DNA from: Streptomyces flaveolus
GTDB lineage: Bacteria; Actinomycetota; Actinomycetes; Streptomycetales; Streptomycetaceae
Reading direction: 5' to 3'
NCBI RefSeq assembly: GCF_014648815.1
Contig: NZ_BMRV01000012.1
Coordinates: 1-64,000 of the forward strand
Length of the DNA: 64,000 nucleotides
Shown: piece by piece, positions 8,702-16,945 of the stretch
Numbering within the stretch: the first letter of the stretch is position 1
How the letters are laid out: each line of letters opens with the position of its first letter
Translations under genes and position numbers: made by a program
Notes under the pieces: generated by a model
The model's input: only the letters and a program-made list of their open reading frames with translations
What the model was told of the DNA's origin: nothing
Databases searched by the model: none

Positions 8702-9424
8702 ATGGGTGACCACACCTGGACGGCCGCGCCCGCCGCGGCGGAGCAGGCCCGCTCCGTGCTCGCCGCCGCATGGTCCTGCGCGGTGACCGCGGAGGGCGGC
8801 CGCGAGGAGTTCGTCGGCGCGCACACCGTGGCCGACGACGGCCGGGTGCTGCTGCACGTGCCCGAGGACAGCGCCCTGTCGGCCGCGGCGGTCTGCGCGC
8901 CCCGCGGCGAGCCGTCCGCCGTGCTGGAGTTCGCCGACGTGGCGCCCGTCCCGGTGCGGAGCCGGATCCGCGCCCGGCTCTGGCTGGCGGGCTGGTTCGC
9001 CGCGGACGACGGCCACCTGGCCTTCCGGCCCACGCGCGTGGTGCTGCGACAGCCGTCCGGTGCCGTGGTGGTCGGCCTCGACGAGTTCGCCGCCGCCGCG
9101 CCCGACCCGCTGGCCTGTGCCGAGGCCCGGCTGCTGACCCACCTCGCCGACTGCCACGCCGACGCGGTGGAACGCCTCACCCGGCTCGTCGACGCCGGCA
9201 GCCTGCACGGCGCGGTCCGGGTCCGCCCGCTCGCCGTCGACCGGCACGGACTGACGCTGCGCGTCGAGCGCGCCCGCACCCACGGCGACGTACGACTGCC
9301 GTTCCACGCGCCCGCCGACGACGTCGCGCAGCTCACGGAACGCATGCACGTGCTGCTCGCCCAGGCGAGCGCGGCCGCCTGTCCCCGCGCGCTACAGCGG
9401 CAGCGCACAGACGGCGACGGGTGA
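8702..9424 (+). CDS. DUF2470 protein under iron control
   Basis: A 240-residue protein. The N-terminal half has the pattern of a pyridoxamine-oxidase-like split barrel. The C-terminal half (about residues 130-235) contains LLTHLADCHADAVERLT and LTLRVERARTHGDVRLPF, typical of DUF2470, a domain also fused to haem-degrading HugZ-like enzymes. With the iron box just upstream, a role in haem or siderophore iron handling is likely but unproven. GGAGG (8692-8696) sets the start at ATG 8702; ATGs at 8681 and 8687 lie within or next to the iron box. The 3' end overlaps the convergent lactonase gene by 33 bp. Confidence 0.82.
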   Translation: MGDHTWTAAPAAAEQARSVLAAAWSCAVTAEGGREEFVGAHTVADDGRVLLHVPEDSALSAAAVCAPRGEPSAVLEFADVAPVPVRSRIRARLWLAGWFAADDGHLAFRPTRVVLRQPSGAVVVGLDEFAAAAPDPLACAEARLLTHLADCHADAVERLTRLVDAGSLHGAVRVRPLAVDRHGLTLRVERARTHGDVRLPFHAPADDVAQLTERMHVLLAQASAAACPRALQRQRTDGDG

Positions 9425-10597
9425 GGCGAACGGCTCACCGGTGAGCCTCAGTTCGCCCGTGTCCGCGGACACGCGGAACACGCTCACCGTCCCGGACCGT
9501 TGGTTCGCCGCGAACAGCAGCCCGCCGTCCGGGGAGAAGGCGATCTGGCGGGGGAAGTCCCCGCCCACCGGCACCGTGTCCAGCAGCCGCAGCTGCGCGC
9601 CGTCCGCCGCCACGGCGTAGCGGGTCAGGCTGTTGTGGCCCCGGTTGGCGAGATAGGCGTAGGAGCCGTCCGCCGTGACGAGGAGCTGCGCCGGGTAGTT
9701 GGTGCCCCGCCCCGTGCCGGTGGACCGGGCCTCGCCGATGGTGAGGCGCCCGGTGTCCGGGTCGTAGGCGCAGACGGCGACCGTGTTGTCGACCTCGTTG
9801 GCGAGATAGGCGTACCGCCCGCCGGGATGGAAGGTCAGGTGGCGCGGTCCGGCGCCCGGCCGGGTGCGCGCCCGGGAGACCTCCCGGAGCGTGCCCGCGC
9901 TCTCGTCCAGGCGGTAGGTGTAGACGGTGTCCGTGCCCAGGTCCACGGCGAGCACGTGGCCTCCGTCCGGGCCGGTGACCACCTGGTGGGCGTGCGGGCC
10001 CTGCTGACCGGGGCCGGGCGGGGGAGCGGAGTGCGTGACCACGGCGGTCGGCTCCCCGAGCGCGCCCGAGGCGTCGACGGGGTGCACGGCGACGCTGCCC
10101 GAGCCGTAGTTCGCGCTGAGCAGCCAGCGCCCGCTCGGATGCACCGACAGATGGCAGGGCGCGGAGCCGCCGGTGCTCCGGCTGCCCAGGACCTTGCGGT
10201 CGGACAGGCGTACGGCGGTCACGGCGCCGTCCTCCCGCTCGTTCACCGCGTACAGGGTGTGCCCGGCGGGGTGCACCGCCAGATACGACGGATCGGCCAC
10301 GCCGGTGACGGTGCCCAGGCCGGTGATCCGGCCCGTGCGGGCGTCGTACTCGGCCAGGCCGATGCCCCGGCCGCCGCCCTCGGCCGAGGTGTACGTCCCG
10401 ATGTGGAGGGGGCGCGGACCGGACGGGGCGTGTTCCCGGCCCGCGGCGCCGCCGCTCGCCTCGGGTGCCGCGGGGGTGGCCGCGGACCCGGGCGCCGGCG
10501 TGTCGTCGCAGGCCGTCACCGCCGGGAGTACCGCCGCCGCGGCCGTCCGGGCCAGGACACCGGCGAACCGGCGCCTGCTCAAGCCACCACCGCTCAT
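9392..10597 (-). CDS. Exported lactonase-family beta-propeller (6-phosphogluconolactonase-like)
   Basis: A 401-residue protein. The N-terminus has a twin-arginine signal (SRRRFAGVL) and a hydrophobic stretch ending in a lipobox-like AVTAC, so it is probably a Tat-exported lipoprotein. From about residue 70 the repeats IGTYTSAEGGGRGI, DPSYLAVHPAG, PCHLSVHPSGRWL and PRHLTFHPGGRYAY mark the seven-bladed YbhE/carboxy-cis,cis-muconate cyclase propeller. An exported location argues against a pentose-phosphate role. ATG 10597 has GGAG upstream; 10630 is an alternative. The substrate is unknown. Confidence 0.87.
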   Translation of the reverse strand: MSGGGLSRRRFAGVLARTAAAAVLPAVTACDDTPAPGSAATPAAPEASGGAAGREHAPSGPRPLHIGTYTSAEGGGRGIGLAEYDARTGRITGLGTVTGVADPSYLAVHPAGHTLYAVNEREDGAVTAVRLSDRKVLGSRSTGGSAPCHLSVHPSGRWLLSANYGSGSVAVHPVDASGALGEPTAVVTHSAPPPGPGQQGPHAHQVVTGPDGGHVLAVDLGTDTVYTYRLDESAGTLREVSRARTRPGAGPRHLTFHPGGRYAYLANEVDNTVAVCAYDPDTGRLTIGEARSTGTGRGTNYPAQLLVTADGSYAYLANRGHNSLTRYAVAADGAQLRLLDTVPVGGDFPRQIAFSPDGGLLFAANQRSGTVSVFRVSADTGELRLTGEPFASPVAVCALPL

Positions 10598-10637
10598 GCG
10601 CGCTCCAGCCCGTCCGTCCGTCCGCTCCACCCCTTGT

Positions 10638-11693
10638 CTACCAGTCGCCGTCCTGCACCGGCGCCCCCGGGGCGTCCCCGAGGGGCTGGATCTGCTGCGC
10701 GGCGGGCGGCTGCCAGGGTTCGTGGTCGTCGCCGATCCAGTCCCCGACCGGCTTGACGTCCTGGAGCGGCTCGGTCGGCGCCAGGTCGTGGGCGTCCTGG
10801 TCGTAGTAGTCGTACCAGGGCAGACCCGCCTTGGTGTACGCCTCCCGGTCCACGGGGGACGGCGGCGGCGCCTCGCCGGTGATGCGCCGCCACTCCGGAG
10901 GCGTCACCAGGTGCACGAAGACCCGGCCCGCCGGCCGCTCGGCCCAGTCCGCCAGGGGCCGTTCGTCCCGGTAGACCTCCTGCCGCATGGACCCGCCCAC
11001 GCCCAGTCCCATGGCGGGGGCCGACCGCGCGCGGGCCGCTCCGGCGGGCGCCGGGGCCGCGCCGGGGGCGGGCGGCGCCGACATCGGCATCGCGGCCCCG
11101 TAGGCCGCGGGCGGCCGGGGCCCCCGGGCGCGCAGCGCCTCGGCCCGGCGCCGCTCCTCCTCGCGCCAGCGGGCCAGCTCCCGGTCGTTGAGGGAGAAGG
11201 CCTGCAACTGCACGCCGCCCCACACCTCCTCGCCGGTCACCTGGCCCTCCACGGTCGCGCCCAGGCCCAGCGGGACCGCCACGAACTGGCGGACCGTCCC
11301 CGTCCCGGAGTTGATGCCGTCCAGCCAGGGCTGCCGGGGAAGCACCACGTAGTTCTGGGGGTCGCGGGACAGCCGGTCGCTCCACGGCCTGCCCGACACC
11401 GCGCACACCTTGCCCACGCCGACCTGGAGGGCCGCGGGCTCCCGGGTGCCGGCGAAGCTCAGCCACATGGCCTCGCGCAGATACACCGGCAGCATCACGC
11501 CACCGCGCGCCCGCCACGCCTCGGGCACGGTTCCGGCGTAGTCGGCGATCCGGCGGACCGGGAACTCGCCGAGCCCCGGCGGCAGCGGATGCGTGCCCGT
11601 CTCGGGCAGCCGCAGGGTGCGGATGAACCGCACCGCCGCCCCGCCCGGCAGCCGCAGCGTGTTCCCGTCGATCCGCACGCTGGTTCCGGTCAT
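10638..11693 (-). CDS. Conserved actinobacterial protein of unknown function
   Basis: A protein of about 351 residues that I cannot assign. Residues 1-180 look globular, with the conserved-looking stretch YVVLPRQPWLDGINSGTG followed by RQFVAVPLGLGATVEGQ. Residues about 185-240 form a charged helix (RWREEERRRAEALRARG) and an Ala/Pro-rich linker. The C-terminal part is rich in Asp, Pro and Trp. No signal peptide or membrane segment is seen. ATG 11693 is chosen; 11720 is possible. It lies between the lactonase and the exporter-like gene on the same strand and may be cotranscribed with the exporter. Confidence 0.6.
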   Translation of the reverse strand: MTGTSVRIDGNTLRLPGGAAVRFIRTLRLPETGTHPLPPGLGEFPVRRIADYAGTVPEAWRARGGVMLPVYLREAMWLSFAGTREPAALQVGVGKVCAVSGRPWSDRLSRDPQNYVVLPRQPWLDGINSGTGTVRQFVAVPLGLGATVEGQVTGEEVWGGVQLQAFSLNDRELARWREEERRRAEALRARGPRPPAAYGAAMPMSAPPAPGAAPAPAGAARARSAPAMGLGVGGSMRQEVYRDERPLADWAERPAGRVFVHLVTPPEWRRITGEAPPPSPVDREAYTKAGLPWYDYYDQDAHDLAPTEPLQDVKPVGDWIGDDHEPWQPPAAQQIQPLGDAPGAPVQDGDW

Positions 11694-11747
11694 CCGTACG
11701 CCCCCTTCGCCCGTCCGCACGTACTCGTCCCGGTGAGTCCGTGTCCG

Positions 11748-13019
11748 TCACTTAGAACGATGCCCGGAGGCGCCCCGGTTCCGGCGCAGCCGCGTCACCT
11801 TGCGCAACCGGTCCCACATCCGCATCAGCCGGGGGCGGCGCTCGCGCTGCTCGCGCGTGTGGCGGTCCAGTTCCTCCAGCAGCCTGCGCGAGCGGTGCTC
11901 GGTGTCCATCTCGTCGATGATGCGGTTGACCTCGGTCAGCACCGCCCCCTGCAACTGCCACTGCCGGGCGTCGCGCTGGATCTCGCCCAGCAGCAGCTGG
12001 GCGAGCTTGTCCCGGGTGACCGCCGCCTGGTGCAGCTCGGCGCTCAGCCGTTCCTCCGCCGACTCGGCGTTCTCACTGGTGCTGGTGGTCACCAGCACCG
12101 AGAAGCTGACCACGGCGTCGGCGATCTCGGACAGCAACTGCTGGATGGTCGCGCCCGTCTCCGCCGGGAACAGGGGATCCGGCTCGCGTTCCTTCGCGAG
12201 GTCGGTGAAGGTGCGCGCCAGGACCCGCAGGACCACCGTGCAGATCTCCAGGGTGTCCAGACCGGTGCGCAGCACCACCCGGTGCAGCAGCCCCTCTCGG
12301 ACCCGTGGGTTGAGCCGCAGGCTGTCCTCCGCCTGCCGGAGGTCCTCGTCCACCTCGGCGATGTCGTGGTCGAGGCGGCGGGCCTCATGCAGCCGGGCCG
12401 CCGCCTCGTGGAACGCTGTGCTGCCCGCCGCCTCCTCGCCCATGCGCAGCATCAGCTGCCGCACCCGCCGGGCCAGGCCCTCGATCGACTCCCCGGCCTG
12501 CTCCACCCACACCGGGGGAGCGAAGAGCAGGTTGAAGACCAGCCCGACGACCGCCCCGATCAGCGTCTCCACCACCCGGGCCCAGGCCAGGGTCCCGTGC
12601 GAGGTCACCCCGAGGACCAGCATCGCGCTGATCGCCACCTCGGCCACGAACTCGTGCGCCCGCACCAGATGCCCGACGCCCAGGGCCGCGACGATCACCA
12701 GCGCGAGGCTCCACCAGCTCAGCCCCACCACCGCGCTGAAGACGATCGCGACCAGGACACCGGCCACCACCGCGTTCACCCGTCGGACGCTCATCTTCAG
12801 CGTGGCGTACAGGGTGACCTGGACGACCAGCAGCGCGGTCAGGGGCGCGGTGAGCGGCGCCGCCGACTTGTCGGGGGACAGCCGCACAGCGATCACGTAG
12901 GCGATCGACGCCGCCGCGGCCGAGCGCACCGCCTGCACGACCACCGGATCCCGGTGCCACTTCGCCAGGCGCTTCGCCTCGCGCGCGGCGGACGCCACCG
13001 TCTCACGTAGATCCAGCAT
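11748..13019 (-). CDS. FUSC/aromatic acid exporter family membrane protein
   Basis: A 423-residue membrane protein. The N-terminal 160 residues hold about five hydrophobic segments (AVRSAAAASIAYVIAVRL, LTALLVVQVTLYATL, VVAGVLVAIVFSAVVGL, LALVIVAALGVGHLV, VETLIGAVVGLVFNLLF). A long, charged, helical cytoplasmic region follows. This is the half-size ArAE/FUSC layout, proposed to export aromatic carboxylic acids or similar anions. ATG 13019 has GAAGGGG-rich sequence upstream. A second, related protein lies at 16946-18232. Confidence 0.8.
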   Translation of the reverse strand: MLDLRETVASAAREAKRLAKWHRDPVVVQAVRSAAAASIAYVIAVRLSPDKSAAPLTAPLTALLVVQVTLYATLKMSVRRVNAVVAGVLVAIVFSAVVGLSWWSLALVIVAALGVGHLVRAHEFVAEVAISAMLVLGVTSHGTLAWARVVETLIGAVVGLVFNLLFAPPVWVEQAGESIEGLARRVRQLMLRMGEEAAGSTAFHEAAARLHEARRLDHDIAEVDEDLRQAEDSLRLNPRVREGLLHRVVLRTGLDTLEICTVVLRVLARTFTDLAKEREPDPLFPAETGATIQQLLSEIADAVVSFSVLVTTSTSENAESAEERLSAELHQAAVTRDKLAQLLLGEIQRDARQWQLQGAVLTEVNRIIDEMDTEHRSRRLLEELDRHTREQRERRPRLMRMWDRLRKVTRLRRNRGASGHRSK

Positions 13020-13140
13020 CTACGGGCTGTTCCCCTTCCCCAGGCGCATCGAACGTATCCGGACAGACGGTAACCGGACGCAGGCGGTCAAAACGCCTCT
13101 CACGCGCCGGATGCCGCCCGATGTGCCGAGGGCGGACGGA

Positions 13141-13635
13141 TCAGTCGGTGATCTTGGCGAGGAAGGCCGACAGATTGCCCGTGGTCCGGGCGATCTGTTC
13201 CTCCAGGGTGAGGCTCTCCTCGAAACGGGCGCCGGTCTCCGTCAGCTTCTTGCCGCGCAGATACAGGGAACAGGCGAGGTCGGTGCACATGTAGAGGCCG
13301 ACCGAGTTGCCCTCGCGGCCGGCCGGGCCCGCCTTGCGCGCGGTCATCAGCGACACGCCGCCCCGGGGGTGGGTGGTCAGGCACAGCGAGCACATGCTGC
13401 GGTGGAAGAAGCCGGGCCGGGCCGGCTGGAAGCGCAGCGCGACACCGACGAGGCGCCCACCGTGTTCGGTGACCAGATAGCTGCGGTCGGGCGCTCCCGG
13501 ATCCCGCCAGCCCAGGAAGTCGAGATCCTCCCACGGGCGCTCGTCGAGGTCCCGGGGGACGGCCAGACGCTTCGCCTCGCCCTTCGAGCAGTTGACGAAG
13601 GAGTCGCGGATGTCCCGCTCGGTGAGTGTTTTCAT
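13141..13635 (-). CDS. FBP-type treble-clef zinc-finger protein (EF-G-binding family)
   Basis: A 164-residue protein with four zinc-ligand cysteines in two knuckles: SMCSLCLTTH (about residues 81-90) and MCTDLAC (about 115-121). This arrangement matches the C-terminal FBP zinc-binding domain shared with FusB-type proteins, which bind EF-G on the ribosome and can confer fusidic acid resistance. The preceding half forms a small helical region. Whether this protein binds EF-G is inference. It starts about 40 bp from a perfect palindrome in the region shared with the divergent ROK gene. Confidence 0.8.
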   Translation of the reverse strand: MKTLTERDIRDSFVNCSKGEAKRLAVPRDLDERPWEDLDFLGWRDPGAPDRSYLVTEHGGRLVGVALRFQPARPGFFHRSMCSLCLTTHPRGGVSLMTARKAGPAGREGNSVGLYMCTDLACSLYLRGKKLTETGARFEESLTLEEQIARTTGNLSAFLAKITD

Positions 13636-13672
13636 GGGAAGCCTCGGGTGTGTTCGTCGGTCCTCGGAAGCG

Positions 13673-13691
13673 AACCTAGGGGGCCTAGGTT
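13673..13691. promoter_or_regulatory. Perfect palindrome AACCTAGG-GGG-CCTAGGTT
   Basis: AACCTAGGGGGCCTAGGTT has perfect 8-bp arms around GGG. A third CCTAGG lies at 13696-13701. It sits 38 bp upstream of the FBP start and about 170 bp upstream of the ROK start, where a repressor site would be expected. The cognate protein is unknown. Confidence 0.6.
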
Positions 13692-13861
13692 TCTACCTAG
13701 GGTAAATAGCCGGGCGGCGGGTGGGCCAACGGATTTCGGGTACGGCGCCCCGAGCGCGAGCCGGACCGGAGAGTTCACATCCTGAATTAAGGGGAGAGGA
13801 AAGTCGCGGGCGGCGGGCCGGCAGGGGTATGTTGCTGGTCGGGCACGGTGGGAGGAGCCAC

Positions 13862-15151
13862 ATGGCGGGGCGGAACGGGCGCACGGTGCGCGACCTCAGG
13901 CGGGCCAACCGTACGGCCGTACTGCAGCGGCTCTACTTCGACGGGCCGCTCAGCCGCTTCGAGCTGGGCCCCGCGACCGGGCTGAGCTCCGGCTCGGTCA
14001 GCAACGTCGTGGCCGACCTGGTCGGCGACGGTCTGGTGGAGGAGGCCGGCAGCGTCGACTCCGACGGCGGCAGGCCCCGCACCCTGCTGCGCGTGGCGCC
14101 CGGCAGCGGCCACATGATCGGTGTGGACGTCGGCGAGACCCGGGTGCGCGTCGAACTGTTCGACCTGACCCTGACCGAGCTCGCCCGCGCCGAACGCCCG
14201 CTGACCCAGCAGCGCTACGAGGTCGAGGTCATCGTCGACCACATCCGCGAGGGCATCGCCGAGGTGCTGGCCGCCGCCCGCCTCGCGCCCGAACGGCTGC
14301 TCGGCGTCGGGATCGGCGTCCCCGGCATCGTCGAGCACGCACCGGAGCGCGGAGCCGTCGTCCACGGCCAGACCATCGGCTGGGACGCCGTACCGCTGGA
14401 GGACCTGCTCCGTGCCGGCTCCCCGCTGCCCGACACGGTCCCGTACTTCATCGACAACGGCGCCAAGACCCTCGGCCAGGCCGAGATGTGGTTCGGGGCC
14501 GGACGCGGTGCCCGCAACGCGATCGTGGTGCTCTTCGGCTCCGGCGTCGGCGCCTGCCTCGTGACCCCCGAGGTGGAACACGGCCGCGCGGTCGAATGGG
14601 GACACCTGACGGTCCGGGTCCGGGGGCGCCGCTGCCGCTGCGGCGCGCTCGGCTGCCTGGAGGCCTACGCGGGTGCCGAGTCCCTGCTGGCCCGCTGGCG
14701 CGAGGAGGGCGGCCGGGTGCCCGAGGGCACCGACGAGGAGACGGCGCTGACCTCCATGCTGGCCGCCGCCTACCCGCCCGACGGCCGCGCCGCCGACCCG
14801 GTCGCGCTCGCCGTCTTGGAGGAGACCGCCGAGTACCTGGGCGCCGGCCTCTCCGACCTGATCAACCTCTTCCAGCCCGAGCGCATCCTCATCGGCGGCT
14901 GGGCCGGCCTCCAGCTCGGCACCCGTTTCCTGCCCGCCGTACGCCGCCACGCGGTGTCGTACGCGCTGCGTCACCCCGCCCAGAAGGTGACCGTCGACCT
15001 GGGGCGGCTCGGCCCCGACGCGGTCACCGTAGGCGCCGCGATCCTGCCGCTGGCCGACTTCTTCGCCCGCGGCGGCCGGCGCCCCGAGCCGGCGCCCGAG
15101 AACCCCCTCCCCGCCTGGCGCACGGCACTGGACGAACGGGCGCCGCACTGA
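13862..15151 (+). CDS. ROK-family transcriptional regulator
   Basis: A 429-residue ROK protein. An N-terminal winged helix (LSRFELGPATGLSSGSVSNVVADLV, about residues 24-48) precedes the sugar-kinase-like domain. The ROK zinc motif CRCGALGCLEAY is present at about residues 258-269, along with the IGVDVGETRV nucleotide-fold start. Proteins with both parts are usually NagC/XylR-type sugar-responsive repressors. GGAGGA (13851-13856) fixes ATG 13862. No sugar genes are adjacent, so the regulon is unknown. Confidence 0.9.
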   Translation: MAGRNGRTVRDLRRANRTAVLQRLYFDGPLSRFELGPATGLSSGSVSNVVADLVGDGLVEEAGSVDSDGGRPRTLLRVAPGSGHMIGVDVGETRVRVELFDLTLTELARAERPLTQQRYEVEVIVDHIREGIAEVLAAARLAPERLLGVGIGVPGIVEHAPERGAVVHGQTIGWDAVPLEDLLRAGSPLPDTVPYFIDNGAKTLGQAEMWFGAGRGARNAIVVLFGSGVGACLVTPEVEHGRAVEWGHLTVRVRGRRCRCGALGCLEAYAGAESLLARWREEGGRVPEGTDEETALTSMLAAAYPPDGRAADPVALAVLEETAEYLGAGLSDLINLFQPERILIGGWAGLQLGTRFLPAVRRHAVSYALRHPAQKVTVDLGRLGPDAVTVGAAILPLADFFARGGRRPEPAPENPLPAWRTALDERAPH

Positions 15152-15224
15152 GGTTTCGCCGCCCGCCGCGGAGGTACCCGACGTCGCTCGTACGACCCGG
15201 CGAACCACCGGAAGGGAGAGCGCC

Positions 15225-15518
15225 GTGACCGACCACCGCCTCGAAGGACCGGGCGAGAACGGTGTCCCCGTGCCGCGGGACCTGCCGGACCAGCAGGCCG
15301 GCGCAGGCGAGGACCCCTGGGAGGCCGCGCCCGCCCGCGCGAAGCAGGATCCTGCCGACGGCACGGACGACGACAAGGAAGCCGGCCGCGACGAGCCGGC
15401 GGACTCCGGCGACACCGACGTTCCCGACACGGACGAGGCCGGGACGGGACCCCAGGGCGCACCGCGCTCGGGCAACGTGCACCCCGAGCACCCCGTACCC
15501 GACGAGTCGTCCGGCTGA
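15225..15518 (+). CDS. Small acidic, probably disordered protein
   Basis: A 97-residue protein rich in Asp, Glu, Gly and Pro with almost no hydrophobic core (DGTDDDKEAGRDEP, PVPDESSG). It is predicted to be intrinsically disordered. A good ribosome site, GGGAG, lies 8 nt before GTG 15225, which together with the clean third-position GC pattern supports it as real. It follows the ROK gene by 73 bp and may share its transcript. Function unknown. Confidence 0.6.
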   Translation: MTDHRLEGPGENGVPVPRDLPDQQAGAGEDPWEAAPARAKQDPADGTDDDKEAGRDEPADSGDTDVPDTDEAGTGPQGAPRSGNVHPEHPVPDESSG

Positions 15519-15564
15519 CGGCACGCCGACGGCACAGGGCGCCGAGGGACACCGCGCGCCCCGA

Positions 15565-15616
15565 CGCGAGACGGCCGGCCGGGAGGGATCCGATCCTCCC
15601 GGCCGGCCGTCTCGCG
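15565..15616. terminator. Perfect 22-bp stem, bidirectional terminator
   Basis: Positions 15565-15586 are exactly complementary to 15595-15616, with an 8-nt loop (GATCCGAT). It lies between the convergent acidic-protein gene and the epimerase gene and can serve both strands. Confidence 0.88.
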
Positions 15617-15624
15617 CCCGGCCG

Positions 15625-16656
15625 TCAGCCGACCTTGCGCCCCCGCAGCGGTTCCGTCGCCGCGCCCGCGCCCTGCCGGAAGCCCTGGAGGAACTCCTCC
15701 AGCACCTCCGTCGCCGTGTGCACCGGGCGCCAGCCGAGCTCCGCGCGCGCCCGTGTGCAGTCCATGAGCGGAAGCCGCAGCACCGCGTCGAACAGATGCG
15801 GGGACGCCGGCAGCAGATGCAGCCCCCACGCGGCGGCGATCGCCGACCGCGCGGCCGTGCGCGGCAGCCGCACCGGACGCGCGCCGGTCATCTCGCCCAG
15901 CAGCTCCGCGTCGACCGGCGGGTCGGCCGCCAGGTTGTACGGGCCCCGGGCGTCCTCCGTACGCACCGCCAGCCGGTAGGCGCCCGCCGCGTCGTCGGTG
16001 TGCAGCGCCTGCACCCGCAGCCCGGGGATGTCCGGCAGGAACGGCAGCAGCTCCGGACGGGCCAGCGGCCCGGGCAGGAACTTGCCGCCGAAGATCCTGC
16101 GCTGCTCGCTCGCCGACTCCCGCTTGAACAGGAAGGCGGGCCGCATCCGCACCACCCGGATGCCCGGATGGTCGCGTTCGAACGTGTCCAGGACCCGCTC
16201 CAGATACGCCTTCTCCCGGCAGTACGCCGCGTCCGGCCAGCCGTGCGTCGGCCACGACTCGTCCACCGCGCGCTCCTTCGGCCCCGGCGAGTACGCGCCG
16301 ACCGACGAGGCGTGCACCAGCGTCGGCACTCCGGCCGCGGCCACCGCCTCGAAGACCCGCAGGGAGCCGAGGACGTTCGTGCGCCAGGTCGTCGCGGGAT
16401 CGTGCGTCGGCTGGAACGCCCACGCCAGATGGATCACCGCGTCGGCGCCCGCGAAGTGACCGGCCGCGTCGGCCTGCTCGGAGGCCAGGTCGACGGCGGC
16501 CCACTCCGTCTTCGGGGGCGACCACTCGGGGATCCGCCGGGCCAGCCCCAGGACCGAACCGACCTCCGGGTCCTGTGAGAGGAGTCTCACCACGCTGGTG
16601 CCCACGTTGCCGGTGGCGCCCGTCACCACGATCCTGCTGCCCGCTGTGCTGCTCAC
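15625..16656 (-). CDS. NAD-dependent epimerase/dehydratase (extended SDR)
   Basis: A 343-residue protein with the Rossmann start VVTGATGNVG (about residues 9-18), DLAS at the adenine pocket, HLAW, the catalytic S (HASSVGAYSPG) and a shifted Tyr-Lys pair (AYCREKAYLE). Extended SDRs of this type modify nucleotide sugars or reduce carbonyls. A GTG start at 16656 follows GGGAGGAG; the longer reading to 16695 ignores this site. It is single-gene, bounded by the 22-bp hairpin downstream. The substrate cannot be told. Confidence 0.86.
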   Translation of the reverse strand: MSSTAGSRIVVTGATGNVGTSVVRLLSQDPEVGSVLGLARRIPEWSPPKTEWAAVDLASEQADAAGHFAGADAVIHLAWAFQPTHDPATTWRTNVLGSLRVFEAVAAAGVPTLVHASSVGAYSPGPKERAVDESWPTHGWPDAAYCREKAYLERVLDTFERDHPGIRVVRMRPAFLFKRESASEQRRIFGGKFLPGPLARPELLPFLPDIPGLRVQALHTDDAAGAYRLAVRTEDARGPYNLAADPPVDAELLGEMTGARPVRLPRTAARSAIAAAWGLHLLPASPHLFDAVLRLPLMDCTRARAELGWRPVHTATEVLEEFLQGFRQGAGAATEPLRGRKVG

Positions 16657-16717
16657 GTTCCGCTCCTCCCGTCCGCCTGTCAGGTCGGAGGCCACGGGTA
16701 CCCCGCCCTGCCGCGGG

Positions 16718-16759
16718 CAAAGAAGAGCCCCGACCGGACGGGGGGATCACGGTCGGGGC
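16718..16759 (-). terminator. Hairpin with U-rich tail (leftward)
   Basis: On the minus strand GCCCCGACCG pairs perfectly with CGGTCGGGGC (16727-16736 with 16750-16759). The loop contains CCCCCC, and the 3' side continues TCTTCTTT. It follows directly on the structured element at 16768-16880. Confidence 0.72.
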
Positions 16760-16767
16760 GGTCTGTG

Positions 16768-16880
16768 GTGGGTACGGATGGCGGTCGCCTCTCGGCGAAG
16801 TGCTCCACAGGGCTTCAGCCGAACGATCGTCCCTGTGGGCGAGAGATGAGGCCCGGGGACACTGTCCCATCCGTACCCAC
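16768..16880 (-). ncRNA. Candidate structured small RNA or long leader element
   Basis: Three nested stems are visible. The outer stem is GTGGGTACGGATGG (16768-16781) with CCATCCGTACCCAC (16867-16880), 14 perfect pairs. The middle stem is CTCTCG (16789-16794) with CGAGAG (16840-16845). The inner stem is CCACAGGG (16805-16812) with CCCTGTGG (16831-16838), with an 18-nt loop. Read leftward, the structure is followed within 10 nt by a U-tailed terminator, the layout of a discrete small RNA or of a processed 3'UTR from the upstream membrane-protein gene. No known RNA family is recognised and no strong promoter is seen. Confidence 0.5.
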
Positions 16881-16945
16881 GCCCTCTTCAACGGCGCACA
16901 CCCTGCCGGTGTTCCACCGTCTGTCGCGTTTTGGGGTGATCCGCG

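Noticed and set aside
16768..16880. Known RNA families (6C RNA, 6S RNA, cobalamin or ydaO riboswitch, SRP RNA)
   Set aside because: Only one C-rich loop is present, and none of the conserved sequence motifs of those families could be found; kept as an unassigned structure.
13787..16891. 1034-codon open frame on the minus strand
   Set aside because: It covers the ROK gene and others antisense, has no family signal, and is the expected shadow of high-GC codon bias.
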